Source: Helianthus annuus
Taxonomy: Eukaryota > Streptophyta > Magnoliopsida > Asterales > Asteraceae
Assembly (NCBI RefSeq): GCF_002127325.2
Contig: NC_035436.2
Location: 112,615,591-112,679,590, forward strand
Direction: 5' to 3'
DNA: 64,000 nucleotides
Below, one piece after another: positions 1 through 11,348 of the stretch. Both the position numbers and the translations under genes were made by a program. The notes beneath the pieces were generated by a model that saw only the letters and a program-made list of their open reading frames with translations, did not search any database and was not told where the DNA came from. How positions within the stretch are numbered: the first letter of the stretch is position 1; each line of letters begins with the position of its first letter.

Positions 1-1435
1 CACATATTCGGCCCACTAACTAAGGCCCAAATCATGTAAGTCCAGCCTGCAGTCTCGAGTCGAGACTAGAGGTCTCGAGTCGCAACCGAACTCGCAAGCA
101 TGGTTGCGGGTCATGCTGTTTATGTTGATCATAGGTGGTTGCGAGTCGCAACCTATGTCGCAACTATGGTTTCGGTTGGTCATGTTATGATTACGAGTCG
201 CAACAGGACTCGTAACCTGTGTCGCAACTGTCGGTCTCGGCTTGTAATGTTGTGGTTGCGAGTCGCAACCAGGGGTTTCGACTCCCCAACAGTCGCTGAT
301 TCTGCACAGTTGTACTGTCCAATAGAATTCCAATTGCATGCACCCTATTCGTGTACTATCCACTTAAACATGTTTCTTTGTCTAAAAACTAACCAAATCG
401 GATCAAACATTGCAGAATTCAAATATTCAACACACACTCATATGATATTCATATTGTTCTTCATGTTCTTCAAACATTCAAAGCATAAATAACCTTCATT
501 CAACCTTATGCATATTCGGACAAAACTATAGTTTCTAAGCTAACATCAAACCCATTTTCCAAGCAACAACATATGCAACAATTCATGAGACAAGCATGTA
601 ATCGATACTTTCATCATACATATCATCATTGAACCGAAATGTTATTCATGTGTACACATAACTTATAAATCTTGGTTTTCATTTCTTAGACAAGTATAGT
701 AACAAACAACTCAAATCAAAACTTCATCATACACATCCGAATCACAAGAGCATCAACACACTTACGACTATACTTAGTTAAATCATGTCATTCTTACTAT
801 CATTTAACACCACAAACACAATAAACATTCTAGTATACTAGCATCAACAGTAAACATCATAAACACTAACCGGTTATGAAAGGGGTACCGAGGAGATGGA
901 TGGAATGTCCGATAGTTCCGGGCTCTTGTTGGTTCCGACTAGAATCCGAGAGAGAGATAGGGGTGGTGTTTGGTTCAAGGGTCTTTAGAGAGGGAAAGTG
1001 TGAGAGTGTGGGTGTGTGTGTTGTTCAAGAAAATGGCAAGGTTTGCCATGAGTGTGGTTTATATAGTGGACTTGGTGCACCCTAGTGGGCTTAGAAGTCA
1101 ATAGAAGGGGTTTACGGCCCAAAGGCCCAACCGGCTATACTGTTTACTCGAGACCTCATGGTCTCGAGTCGGGTTCTCGGCTCGCATTTACACATACATA
1201 TATGTATACGAATACAACACATAATCACATAAAAGCTTCATATTTATTATTAAGTTAACAAGTTAACTAGTCACATAGTGTTCAAGCATGTTACATCAAG
1301 GCACAAGAAAGGTTCCAAGTTTCGGGTTGTCACATCATCCCCAAGTTGAAAGAAATTTCGTCCCGAAATTTGATGGCACTCACTGAGGAAGCTAGTTAAG
1401 TTGTATGGTTTTCCCGGTTTCCCTGGGGTGTCACA
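1..1435 (-). repeat. Element A 3' LTR, partial
   Basis: Matches 7575-8990 almost base for base. The inner edge is the TGTCACA at 1429-1435 beside the polypurine tract. It has an extra 20-base copy of a CTCGAGTCG-containing word near 60-80 that the other LTR lacks. Small ORFs seen here (100-492, 876-1085) recur in the other LTR and have no recognisable domain, so I do not call them genes. Confidence 0.92.
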
Positions 1436-3552
1436 TCCTCCCCCCGTTGATCTGGAATTTCGTCCCGAAATTCCGTAGCTTCAGCCTCAGTAGTGGTCGT
1501 ACTGTTTGCAAACAGTTGGGGATACTTTTGTTTCATCCGATCTTCGCGCTCCCAGGTAAACTCTGGGCCGCGACGTGAGTTCCAACGAACTCGAACGAGA
1601 GGTATTCTAGTGCTCTTGAGGACCTTAACATCCCGGTCCGTGATTTCGACTGGTTCTTCGACGAATTTCAACTGTTCGTCGATCGTGAGTTCCTTCAGAG
1701 GAACTACGTGGGTCTCATCTGACAGACACTTCTTCAGATTCGACACGTGGAAAACGTTGTGAACTGCACCGAGTTCTGCTGGTAGGTTCAGTCTATAGGC
1801 CACCTTGCCTATTTTCTCAATGATTTCGAAAGGTCCAACGTATCGTGGGTTGAGTTTGCCTCGTTTACCAAAACGAACCACACCCTTCCAGGGTGAAACT
1901 TTGAGTAATACCCGCTCCCCAACCTGGAGCTCAAGTGGTTTCCTGCCCTTATCGGCGTAGGCTTTCTGACGGTCACGAGCGGCCGCCATGCGTTGTCGTA
2001 TTTGAGCAATCCGCTCAGTGGTGTCTACCACATGTTCTGGACCAGTGATTTGACTATCCCCCACCTCTGCCCAACAGAGAGGTGACCGGCATTTACGTCC
2101 GTACAATGCCTCGAACGGAGCAGCTTTAATGCTGGTGTGGTAGCTGTTATTATACGAGAATTCCACAAGTGGCAGATGCTTTTCCCAGCTGTTGCCAAAG
2201 TCGATTACACATGCACGAAGCATGTCTTCTAAGGTCTGAATAGTGCGCTCGGACTGCCCGTCCGTCTGTGGGTGATACGCTGTGCTCATATCTAGACGTG
2301 AGCCAAAAGACTTGTGCATTGCTTGCCACAGTTCCGAAGTAAAATGTGCATCTCGATCAGAGATGATAGAGGTGGGCACCCCGTGCCTCGAAACAACTTC
2401 CTTGAGGTATATTTCCGCTAAAGTGGAGAATTTATCCGTTTCCTTAATTGCCAAGAAGTGTGCGGATTTCGTGAGTCGATCCACGATCACCCAAATAGTA
2501 TCGTTTCCACGCTGGGATCTAGGTAGGCCAGTAACGAAGTCCATGGAAATTTGCTCCCACTTCCATTGTGGTATCTCTGGTTGTTGGAGTAGGCCCGAGG
2601 GTTTCTGATATTCCGTCTTGACTCGCGCACAAGTCAAACACTTGCTGACGTAAGTTGCTATGTGGGCCTTCATGCTAGGCCACCAATACGTAGTTTTAAT
2701 ATCGTGGTACATCTTGTCCGAACCAGGGTGTACCGAGTAGCGAGATTTGTGCGCTTCGTCCATCACAAGTTCTCGTAAGTCACCATAGAGTGGGACCCAA
2801 ATGCGTCCTGTTACGTAGTAAGCACCGTCTTCCTTCTGTTCTAAGCGTTGCCTTGACCCGCGTAGGGCTTCGGCCCTTACGTTTTCTGGTTTCAGTGCTT
2901 CTATCTGAGCGGCTCGTATTTGCGAAGGTAGACTAGAATGTATAGTGAGTTGTAGAGCTCTCACGCGTTTAGGCGCAGTGTCCTTTCGACTGAGGGCGTC
3001 AGCCACAACATTGGCCTTGCCCGGGTGATACCTGATGGAGCACTCATAGTCATTCAGCAGCTCGACCCATCGTCGTTGCCGCATATTCAGTTCCTTCTGC
3101 TTGAATATGTGCTCTAGGCTCCTGTGGTCGGTGTAGATGGCGCACTTGGTTCCGTACAGGTAATGCCGCCATAACTTAAGTGCGAAAACAACAGCTCCCA
3201 GCTCTAAATCATGCGTAGTGTAGTTCTTCTCGTGAACTTTGAGTTGTCGTGAGGCGTAGGCTATGACTTTATCTCGTTGCATCAATACACAACCAAGACC
3301 TTGAATTGATGCATCACAGTAAACCACAAAATCTTCTGTGCCCTTTGGCAGTGAAAGGATAGGTGCACTACAGAATCTATCCTTTAGATGTTGAAAAGCT
3401 AACTCCTGCGCATTTCCCCAATGATAGACAACGCCTTTCTGCGTTAACAAGGTGAGAGGCTGCGCGATCTAAGAAAAATCCTTAATGAATCTCCTGTAGT
3501 AACCTGCCAGTCCCAAGAATTGGCGAATCTCCTTTGGTGTACGAGGTGCAGG
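1396..3552 (-). pseudogene. pol: Element A pol, 3' part: RNase H, integrase, chromodomain
   Basis: The open frame below position 3450 is 684 codons. It starts in RNase H (VYCDAS near residue 43, [10 protein letters not shown] near 105), continues through the integrase zinc finger (HPGSDK, then CLTCARVK), the DDE core ([15 protein letters not shown], then the Glu of GQSERT) and the C-terminal GPF module. It ends in a chromodomain-like stretch, [16 protein letters not shown], at about residues 600-647. It is separated from the upstream frame by two nonsense codons, at 3553-3555 and 3469-3471, both TAG. The stop at 1396-1398 lies 40 bases inside the LTR, so the last 13 or so codons are LTR-encoded. 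Integrase would insert the cDNA in the nucleus and the chromodomain would bias the target. Broken by stops, otherwise well preserved. Confidence 0.88.
1436..1445 (-). other. Element A polypurine tract (outer)
   Basis: Read on the minus strand this is GGGGGGAGGA directly before the LTR start TGTGACACCCC. It is the expected plus-strand primer. A second, inner tract-like module lies about 100 bp away inside the LTR (see findings). Confidence 0.85.
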
Positions 3553-6098
3553 CTAGTTCTTAATAGAGTCCACTTTGGATGGATCAACGTGAATCCCATC
3601 CTTGTTCACCACATGCCCTAGGAAATGGACTTCACGAAGCCAGAAGTCGCATTTCGAGAACTTTGCGTAAAGCTGTTCTGTTCGAAGGAGTTCCAGAATA
3701 AGTCGCAGATGCTGTTCGTGCTCCTCCTGACTCTTAGAATAGATCAGGATGTCATCGATGAAGACTATAACGAACTTGTCCAGATAAGGCTTGCACACTC
3801 GGTTCATCAAATCCATGAAAACTGCGGGTGCGTTTGTCAGCCCAAACGGCATGACCAAAAACTCATAGTGCCCATATCGAGTCCTAAAGGCTGTCTTAGA
3901 GACATCCTCTTCCCGAACTCTCAGCTGGTGATATCCCGATCTCAGGTCGATCTTTGAATAGTAGCTCGACCCCTGCAACTGGTCGAACAAGTCGTCAATG
4001 CGCGGTAGAGGATAACGGTTCTTCACAGTTACCTTGTTGAGTTCACGATAGTCGATACACATTCTAAAGGTACCGTCCTTCTTCTTCACAAATAGTACTG
4101 GAGCTCCCCAAGGCGATGAGCTAGGACGAATGAAACCCTTATCCAAGAGTTCTTGTAGTTGCGTGGAGAGTTCTTCCAACTCTGATGGAGCCAAACGATA
4201 AGGTGCACGTGCTATAGGCGCAGCTCCAGGAGCTAGTTCAATCTGAAACTCGACTTGGCGATGGGGTGGAAGACCAGGTAATTCCTCAGGGAATACCTCA
4301 GGATAGTCACGTACAACTGGAAAATCTTCTAGCTTCTTTTCTTTCTCTGTGGTGTCAGTAACTAGAGCCAAAACTGCAGTGTGACCCTTTCGTAAGCACT
4401 TCTGGGCCTTAAGGAGAGAGATGATGTTCTCAACAGCACTTCTCTTGTCGCCACGAATCATGAGAGGTTCACTACCTAAACCAGGAATACGAACGATCTT
4501 CTCGTTGCAGAGAATCTCTGCTCGGTGTTGGGATAACCAATCCATCCCAATGACAACGTCGAAACTACCCAAGACGATAGGAATGAGGTCAATAGAGAAG
4601 GTCTGGTTAGCGAGGATAAGTTGGCAACCTTTGACTACGTGTGAGGCCTCCAAACTCTTACCATTAGCTAGCTCTACAGTGTGCTTGTCGCTCAGGGGTG
4701 TTGGAATACGCTTAAGCATTTGACTAACTTCTAGTGACACATAGCTAGTATCGGCACCCGAATCAAATAAGACTGTAACATAAAAGTCGTCGAGAAGGAA
4801 CTTACCCGTCACCACGTTGGGATCATTCCTTGCTTCACCTTGACCAATCACGAACACTCGCCCCCTGGCACCATTGTTGTTGTTGTTGTTCCCATTGTTA
4901 CCATTCCCCTGATTGTTGTTGTTGTTGTTCTGGTTCAGTTGGGGACAATCTTTCTTGAAGTGGCCTTCAGCTCCACACTGAAAGCACCCTTTGTTGTTAC
5001 CCTGTTGCTGTCGCTGGTTCTGTTGAGGTTGCTGGCGATTCTGATTGGCGGGGTATGCGCTCCTGCAATCCTTTGCAACATGACCAGGCTTGTTGCACCG
5101 ATGACAGTTGCCCCTGGTGCATGGCCCACTGTGGTGTAGGTTGCAGCGATTGCATTTGGGGTGATTCCCCTTGTACCCACCATGACTTTGCCCACCAGAC
5201 GATTGCTGACTGGGGCTCTTGTGGTCGTCAGTCTTTCTCTGCTGAGACTGAGATTGCACAGAAGTTGAACCCTTGCTTGAAGTTCCATCCCATTTCCGTT
5301 TGTTCTCACTAGAGGTACCAGAAGTAGTTGCTGCACCTATGCGCTTTGGTAACTTGTTCTGCTCCACGGCCTGATCAGTAAGACGGTGAGCCAACTGAAC
5401 AACCTGCTGGATAGTAGTCAAGTTTGCTGAAGTCACATGACTTTGGATCTCTGGCACCAAGCCCTTGAGATAGAGTTCAATTCGCTTATACGGAGGGTCC
5501 ACCATAGTAGGACACAACAAGGCAAGCTCATGCGATCTCTTAGTATATGCCTCAATCTCTGACCCCGTCATCTTGAGGTTGTAGAACTCATCTTCCAACT
5601 TATGGATGTCATCGCGACTGCAGTATTCCTCCTTGACCATTTCCTTGAAAGTTTCCCATGGGGTGGCGTTGGCAGCAACCAACCCCAGCATTTGCACTTG
5701 AGCATTCCACCACGTGAGGGCCAAACCCTCGAGAGTACCAGTAGCATACTTTACCCTGCGCGCTTCAGGGCATTCACACATTTCGAACACAGATTCCAGT
5801 TTCTCAAACCAGTGGAGGAGACCTACTGCTCCTTCAGTTCCGCTAAAAGTAGTGGGTCGACAGTCCATAAAGGTCTTAAAAGTGCACACCGGTGCCTGAG
5901 CATGTTGACCTAAGGTAGGTGAAAGAAAGACAGAGTTTAACACAAAGGTTGGTTCACGAGAGTAGGATTCTAAAGATCCTAGGATAAGTTCGGGCTGCAG
6001 GATATACCTCCTGCGTACGCAGCGGCGAGTGCTGCGGCAACTCGTTCGTTGATTAAAGCCGTCAACTGGGCTTGTGTCATGTTAACGCGTCCAGACAT
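3553..6098 (-). pseudogene. gag-pol: Element A gag-protease-RT, with 98-bp intron-like insertion
   Basis: I place the start at the ATG at 6098 ([12 protein letters not shown]), because the same N-terminus opens gag in sister element I (60394). After about 30 codons the frame is broken by the 98-bp insertion 5910-6007, then runs open for over 780 codons. In order: gag core with LTWWN, a linker, zinc knuckles [14 protein letters not shown] and [14 protein letters not shown] preceded by [12 protein letters not shown], an Asn/Gln-rich spacer, retropepsin [10 protein letters not shown], and RT with [10 protein letters not shown] and the catalytic FIDD at about residue 728 of the long frame. A TAG at 3553 replaces an expected Trp codon. 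Without removal of the insertion, translation stops soon after the Gag N-terminus. Gag would form cytoplasmic particles and RT would copy the RNA. Confidence 0.88.
5910..6007 (-). other. 98-bp intron-like insertion in element A gag
   Basis: On the minus strand the segment begins GTATATCC and ends with a pyrimidine-rich stretch and CCTTAG. Removing exactly this segment rejoins the gag frame so that it aligns with the uninterrupted frame of element I around 60315. The sequence at each edge is AG|GT, which could be a proto-splice site or a 4-base duplication. It contains in-frame stops and shifts the frame. Splicing is inferred. Confidence 0.6.
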
Positions 6099-6388
6099 GA
6101 TTCTTCATAACAAGAGTAATACGAGTGAGAGAGGTTCGTGAAAGTACGATAGTAGGATAGAGTAAGCACGCATGTGTTCAAGCAACAGTAGTTATACTAA
6201 TCAAGCATACCATGGGCAATGTACTATGTAACTAACAAGTAGGCAATATACACATATCATATCACCTAGAATGTCGAGCCTTGCATGTGGAGTGGAGCGT
6301 CGTTGTGGACCGTTGAGCACTATACCGGTTATAGTCTGGTTTTAACAAAAACGTTTATCCTTTATCAAAACCAAGTTCACTATAACCT

Positions 6389-6401
6389 GGCTCTGATACC
6401 A
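6389..6401 (-). other. Element A primer binding site (initiator tRNA-Met type)
   Basis: Minus strand TGGTATCAGAGCC, three bases inside the 5' LTR edge at 6405. This is the usual plant complement of the 3' end of initiator tRNA-Met. Confidence 0.9.
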
Positions 6402-6780
6402 ATCTGTCACACCCCAAAAATCCACCCGCGGAGTACTACCGCTTGGAGGCGTGACTGACCAGGATCCAGCCACCAATCATACTGAACAAGCATATAAACA
6501 GTTATAAAAGTTTAACCAATACGATTGGTGTTTCAAACAAACAAAGTTTAAGTTGCAAGCGGAAGCATAAGTCATAAAATTTAAAACATAAGTTCAAATG
6601 GTTTCAAGTTCAACATAGTACGCAGCAATCCGTGTCCCACAACGACTCTCCTCCATGCAAGCTCCAGCTGAGTACCTAAGGTCCTGCAAAGCATGTAGTA
6701 ACGAGTCAACAACTAGTTGAGTGAGTTCACAGTTGGGTGTTCGTTTTAGTTGTTTCGAAAACAGTTTCCTTTACTGGCAT

Positions 6781-7265
6781 CCTGCCGTGGGGGTTACCCC
6801 AAAGTTTAAAAACGTGACATGTTCATTCCCAGTTACTCTGGCATTCCAGCCGTGGGGGCTACCCCATGATAGTTATCAGGCATTTCGGCCGTGGGGGCTA
6901 CCCCATGCGTACACTAGACTCGTTACCATATCGACTGCTGACTGTAGTCATGTTTATGTGCCCTGAAAACATCAATGTCTATCATCATTGACGTGCCCCA
7001 GATCCATTAGTTCACGCCCGTCCTCTGCGGCACGGTGTGAGGTTTGTCAGACCTAAATAGCGCTATCTAACTAATGACCCGCTCGCCATTGGCCCGACGA
7101 TTAAGTCGATATAAAAAGGAGGGACTTCGTGATAGAGTTTTAGTCTAGTACGAGTTATCCGTCCGTCCGGACGAGGAATCATATTCCTGAACCACTGCCG
7201 TCCTACCCAAGGAGGACGAGGAATCCACGTTCCTTAACCCCGTTCCCAACCCAGGGAATCCCATG
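6781..7265. repeat. Short hairpin repeats in element A U5
   Basis: CCGTGGGGG(C/T)TACCCCA occurs three times (about 6785-6803, 6850-6866, 6888-6904), each with TGGGG/CCCCA arms. From 7160 follow GTCCGTCCGGAC and GTCCT...AGGAC hairpins with GACGAGGAATC units. Element I has a related array. Confidence 0.75.
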
Positions 7266-7625
7266 CTTTGTAGAGGGTGTGAACTCACCTTGGTTTGCTC
7301 GGTAGTAACACAGAAAAGTTAATCAAATTGCAGGTAATCAATTAGGTCCTATCACAGATATTATTCGTATCAGATTCAAGCCAAGCAGTGCACGTACAAG
7401 TAGTAGTCATGGCATGCATGTTCTAGTATGGCAGTTCATCGACAGTTCACAACAAGTTTCACAGTTAACAATCAACTACAATCCAAAGTCTAAGTGTGAA
7501 GCCCGGACAGTTGGGCTCGTAGTAGCAGGCCAGCCCAGACAGTACATGTATACACAATTACAGTTCACAGAAGTCCACATATTCGGCCCACTAACTAAGG
7601 CCCAAATCATGTAAGTCCAGCCTGC

Positions 7626-7825
7626 AGTCTCGAGTCGCAACCGAACTCGCAAGCATGGTTGCGGGTCATGCTGTTTATGTTGATCATAGGTGGTTGCGAG
7701 TCGCAACCTATGTCGCAACTATGGTTTCGGTTGGTCATGTTATGATTACGAGTCGCAACAGGACTCGTAACCTGTGTCGCAACTGTCGGTCTCGGCTTGT
7801 AATGTTGTGGTTGCGAGTCGCAACC
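7626..7825. repeat. Cluster of GTCGCAACC palindromic words in element A LTR
   Basis: The 17-mer GGTTGCGAGTCGCAACC, with 8-bp arms around one base, occurs at 7692-7708 and 7809-7825 and as half-words between. The left LTR has the same at 137-153 and 254-270. Confidence 0.85.
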
Positions 7826-8610
7826 AGGGGTTTCGACTCCCCAACAGTCGCTGATTCTGCACAGTTGTACTATCCAATAGAATTCCAATTGCATGCACCC
7901 TATTCGTGTACTATCCACTTAAACATGTTTCTTTGTCTAAAAACTAACCAAATCGGATCAAACATTGCAGAATTCAAATATTCAACACACACTCATATGA
8001 TATTCATATTGTTCTTCATGTTCTTCAAACATTCAAAGCATAAATAACCTTCATTCAACCTTATGCATATTCGGACAAAACTATAGTTTCTAAGCTACCA
8101 TCAAACCCATTTTCCAAGCAACAACATATGCAACAATTCATGAGACAAGCATGTAATCGATACTTTCATCATACATATCATCATTGAACCGAAATGTTAT
8201 TCATGTGTACACATAACTTATAAATCTTGGTTTTCATTTCTTAGACAAGTATAGTAACAAACAACTCAAATCAAAACTTCATCATACACATCCGAATCAC
8301 AAGAGCATCAACACACTTACGACTATACTTAGTTAAATCATGTCATTCTTACTATCATTTAACACCACAAACACAATAAACATTCTAGTATACTAGCATC
8401 GACAGTAAACATCATAAACACTAACCGGTTATGAAAGGGGTACCGAGGAGATGGATGGAATGTCCGATAGTTCCGGGCTCTTGTTGGTTCCGACTAGAAT
8501 CCGAGAGAGAGATAGGGGTGGTGTTTGGTTCAAGGGTCTTTAGAGAGGGAAAGTGTGAGAGTGTGGGTGTGTGTGTTGTTCAAGAAAATGGCAAGGTTTG
8601 CCATGAGTGT

Positions 8611-8622
8611 GGTTTATATAGT
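8611..8622 (-). promoter_or_regulatory. Element A putative TATA box
   Basis: Minus strand ACTATATAAACC, close to the plant TATA consensus, within the 5' LTR. About 10-25 bases downstream lies the small palindrome ATGGCAA/TTGCCAT (8588-8604) near the expected start. The other LTR has the same box at 1056-1067. Confidence 0.6.
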
Positions 8623-8700
8623 GGACTTGGTGCACCCTAGTGGGCTTAGAAGTCGATAGAAGGGGTTTACGGCCCAAAGGCCCAACCGGCTATACTGTTT

Positions 8701-8724
8701 ACTCGAGACCTCATGGTCTCGAGT
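8701..8724. repeat. CTCGAG inverted repeat upstream of element A TATA
   Basis: Arms ACTCGAGACC and GGTCTCGAGT with a 4-base loop, 10 of 10 paired, about 80 bases upstream of the TATA box in element sense. Copy in the other LTR at 1146-1169. Confidence 0.85.
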
Positions 8725-8990
8725 CGGGTTCTCGGCTCGCATTTACACATACATATATGTATACGAATGCAACACATAATCACATAAAAGCTTCATATTT
8801 ATTATTAAGTTAACAAGTTAACTAGTCACATAGTGTTCAAGCATGTTACATCAAGGCACAAGAAAGGTTCCAAGTTTCGGGTTGTCACATCATCCCCAAG
8901 TTGAAAGAAATTTCGTCCCGAAATTTGATGGCACTCACTGAGGAAGCTAGTTAAGTTGTATGGTTTTCCCGGTTTCCCTGGGGTGTCACA

Positions 8991-10556
8991 AATATATTCG
9001 GATAAGACATTCTGTAAAAATTTGGGAATTATTGGAATAAGATAACCATTTTATTAAAATGTCTGAAAACAGTCCAGTTTTATATATTAAAAACTGAAAT
9101 GACAAAAGTAGTATCTTGCATGTCAGAATGTCGGGTTGATTATTTGAGAACGATCTAAAGTGTTATATGCTAAAGAAAATAATGTGCTACTTAGCATGGA
9201 CACCTCCATTCACAAAGGAGACTATGGCGAAATTTTCTAAAAACCCTCACACTTAGTAAATATTTTCTAGAAAAATGTTGCTAGTGTGTTTAAAACTATG
9301 CTTTTCAAGTATAAATCTCGCCATAATTTTTGTAACAAAAACACACATACAAGATACATAATTCGGGTGCAAAGTGCAAAACAAGAGATACTTATATTAA
9401 TTTGTGAGAAAATAATATAAGTAAGATACCTAGTTAAAAATATAAAATATTTTTAACACAACCATACGAATACAAAAGAGAGTGACTGTACTGTGCGACG
9501 CAAGTCTAGTAACTAACGTTAAGAAAACGTGTATAGGTCACGACGTTAATTAAGCAAACCCGGTTAAGTTTACGACGCACAGGAACGCAAAGTTGTGAGT
9601 TCATAACCCCACCTTTTTACGGTTTTACATTTTTTCAAAATGTTTTCGAGGTGGAAAGACATGCACTTTTTGCAAAGCATACAAGAATTACATATTCAGA
9701 AACCATTTTACAAGCAAGTTTTAACAGACACAAATGGTTTACAAAAAGCTTATGTTTTATACCGGTTTTTCAAACAAGCGTATTTTTCCAAATATGCATA
9801 CACACCAATTCTAGTTTTCTAAACTACGGGAAAATACAAATACAAGAGCTTACAATACATGTGTTATGGCATGATGGAGTACAAAAACATTCAAGTGAAA
9901 CATTCTAGATCATGTCTCGAATAGGGTACCGTAAGCACCATTAATCAACGTATACATTCAGACCGCGGAACAAAAGGTTAGATCTAATGGGTTTCAGGCA
10001 ACCCCACTCTTGGCCTACTTCTACAAATGAGTGCTTCTGTGTCTCAGTCAAGGTGACGAAAATGCCTAGGTTTGGTGGCTTCCTATGTCGTGACATTTGC
10101 TAGTGGCCTTGCAAACCACTAGCAATCTCACACATTCAAACAGTCATAGTACCCAGTTACATATACGTTTTACGAGTTACATTCAAACATTCACTCATTC
10201 TACAAGTTTATACTATGTTTTCATTCAAGGATATTAAACATTCAAAAACAATCACTGCATGAATTCACACCAACATTATGTTGATGTTTTTCCAAAACTC
10301 ACATGTATTTCAGGTAACTAAAGGTGGATGTGCGCGCGGTCCTACGCATGCTTATGGATGTCGTCTATGTTTTGTTTTAAATAAAGTTGTAACCTTTAAG
10401 ACAATATGCTATCTTGTGTTGTAAACACTTGACTTATGTTTTTGGCAATGTAATGTTTGAAGTTATTTTCGAGCATATAGTATGTTTACCTTTCGTATGC
10501 AATGAGAACCTTTCATGATCACACCTCGTGCTTCCGCCGCAGAAAGGGGTGTGACA
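8991..10556 (+). repeat. LTR fragment C (gypsy-type 3' end)
   Basis: No coding sequence. The right edge reads GAAAGGGGTGTGACA at 10542-10556 and abuts the middle of element B's 5' LTR (compare 19353). Upstream it has the features of an LTR tail: CTTCCGCCGCAG, a TAAATAAAG-like signal near 10378, and a perfect 10-bp hairpin TTGCTAGTGG/CCACTAGCAA near 10098-10126. The left part is cut by element A, so I cannot tell whether C is a solo LTR or part of a full element. Confidence 0.65.
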
Positions 10557-10728
10557 AAATGAAGCTAGACTAGTTAAAACATGTTATGTACTCTTTGTTT
10601 CATTTTGTTTCAAGAAAATGTAACTCTTTGGTTTGATGAATAAAATATAACTTTGTATGCCATGGTTGTGGAACAATAATTCTGTTATAACACTCCCCGA
10701 CGATGTTTTACGTGGTCGGGGTGTGACA
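10557..10728 (+). repeat. Element B 5' LTR, 172-bp remnant
   Basis: Matches 19353-19540 closely; the 3' LTR copy has about 16 extra bases in its last 60 (a TTTCCGCCACG segment). Ends GGGGTGTGACA. Confidence 0.88.
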
Positions 10729-10735
10729 GAAGAGT

Positions 10736-10748
10736 TGGTATCAGAGCC
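10736..10748 (+). other. Element B primer binding site
   Basis: TGGTATCAGAGCC seven bases after the LTR end, initiator tRNA-Met type. Confidence 0.88.
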
Positions 10749-11348
10749 AATGGTTATAGGGAATTAGGTTATTAGTAATGCTTTAACCTAGACTATAACC
10801 TTTCTAGGACCCCAACACAAGTTATCTTGTGTTAAGATCTTAAAACATGCACTTCACCTATCCTTAGGTGATCACCAAAACAAGAACCCAATTTTCTAAA
10901 ACGATTTTTGAAAAACAATCTTCTGTTTTTAAATGATATATTACATGGTTTTGAACCCTTCCAGTTTGATTTTTGGCCTTGTGCCTTCCAAATTTTCAAA
11001 ATCTCGTAAAGTTTTGGGTTCTAAATAGTGTGAACACGTGCAAACTGGAAGAGTGAATGCTTGTACCATGGGTTTTCTGTCTAAGGCTAGAGTGTTCGTA
11101 CAAATCCACATAATCGGACCAGTCACTCTTACCTGGGAACTCTTGGGGTGAGTGTTTACTTATAGGCGAGCATGTCTTCGCTAAGCATTATTTATGGACC
11201 TATTTACTTTGGTTAGTCACTGTGTGTCGTTTGTCTGCTTTGTGATACGGACAAATGACCACCATCCTTGTTTTTGTTGATTTTGTTTCATCTCGTTCTT
11301 TTTATCTAATCATCTCACTCGTTTCCTCTCATGTTTCCTCTTTTTAGC
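10749..11348 (+). other. Element B 5' leader, no gene seen
   Basis: Noncoding leader between primer site and gag start. I see no repeat array or conserved hairpin in it. Confidence 0.6.

Larger units (their letters stand above)
1..8990 (-). mobile_element. Element A: Ty3/gypsy chromovirus (Tekay/Del-like), nearly complete
   Basis: The element reads on the minus strand: 5' LTR 6405-8990, primer site 6389-6401, gag-pol, polypurine tract 1436-1445, and 3' LTR up to 1435 that is cut by the window start. The parts of the two LTRs that can be compared differ by about five substitutions plus one 20-base duplication near position 60, so insertion is recent. The order protease-RT-RNase H-integrase-chromodomain defines a chromovirus; the lineage name is inferred from protein style. 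It carries two nonsense codons and a 98-bp intron-like insertion. It interrupts LTR fragment C, so its left target duplication lies outside the window; the right flank begins AATAT. Confidence 0.9.
6405..8990 (-). repeat. Element A 5' LTR (2586 bp)
   Basis: In element sense it runs TGTGACACCCC...GGGGTGTGACA. From its start it holds an absorbed polypurine-tract module (8880-8990), paired CTCGAG words (8701-8724), a TATA box (8611-8622), a long AT-rich R/U5 part, GTCGCAACC words (7626-7825), GGGG/CCCC hairpins (6781-7265) and the U5 end next to the primer site. Confidence 0.93.

Noticed and set aside
100..1085. ORFs of 130 and 69 codons, repeated at 7655-8047 and 8431-8640
   Set aside because: They lie in LTRs, are simply copied with them, overlap predicted promoter sequence and have no domain.
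1396..6098. Integrated pararetrovirus (caulimovirid) origin of the RT sequences
   Set aside because: LTRs, DDE integrase and chromodomain are present and no movement protein or coat protein is seen, so these are LTR retrotransposons.
10736..10748. TGGTATCAGAGCC sites as parts of tRNA genes
   Set aside because: They lie two to seven bases from LTR ends and lack any tRNA fold; they are primer binding sites.
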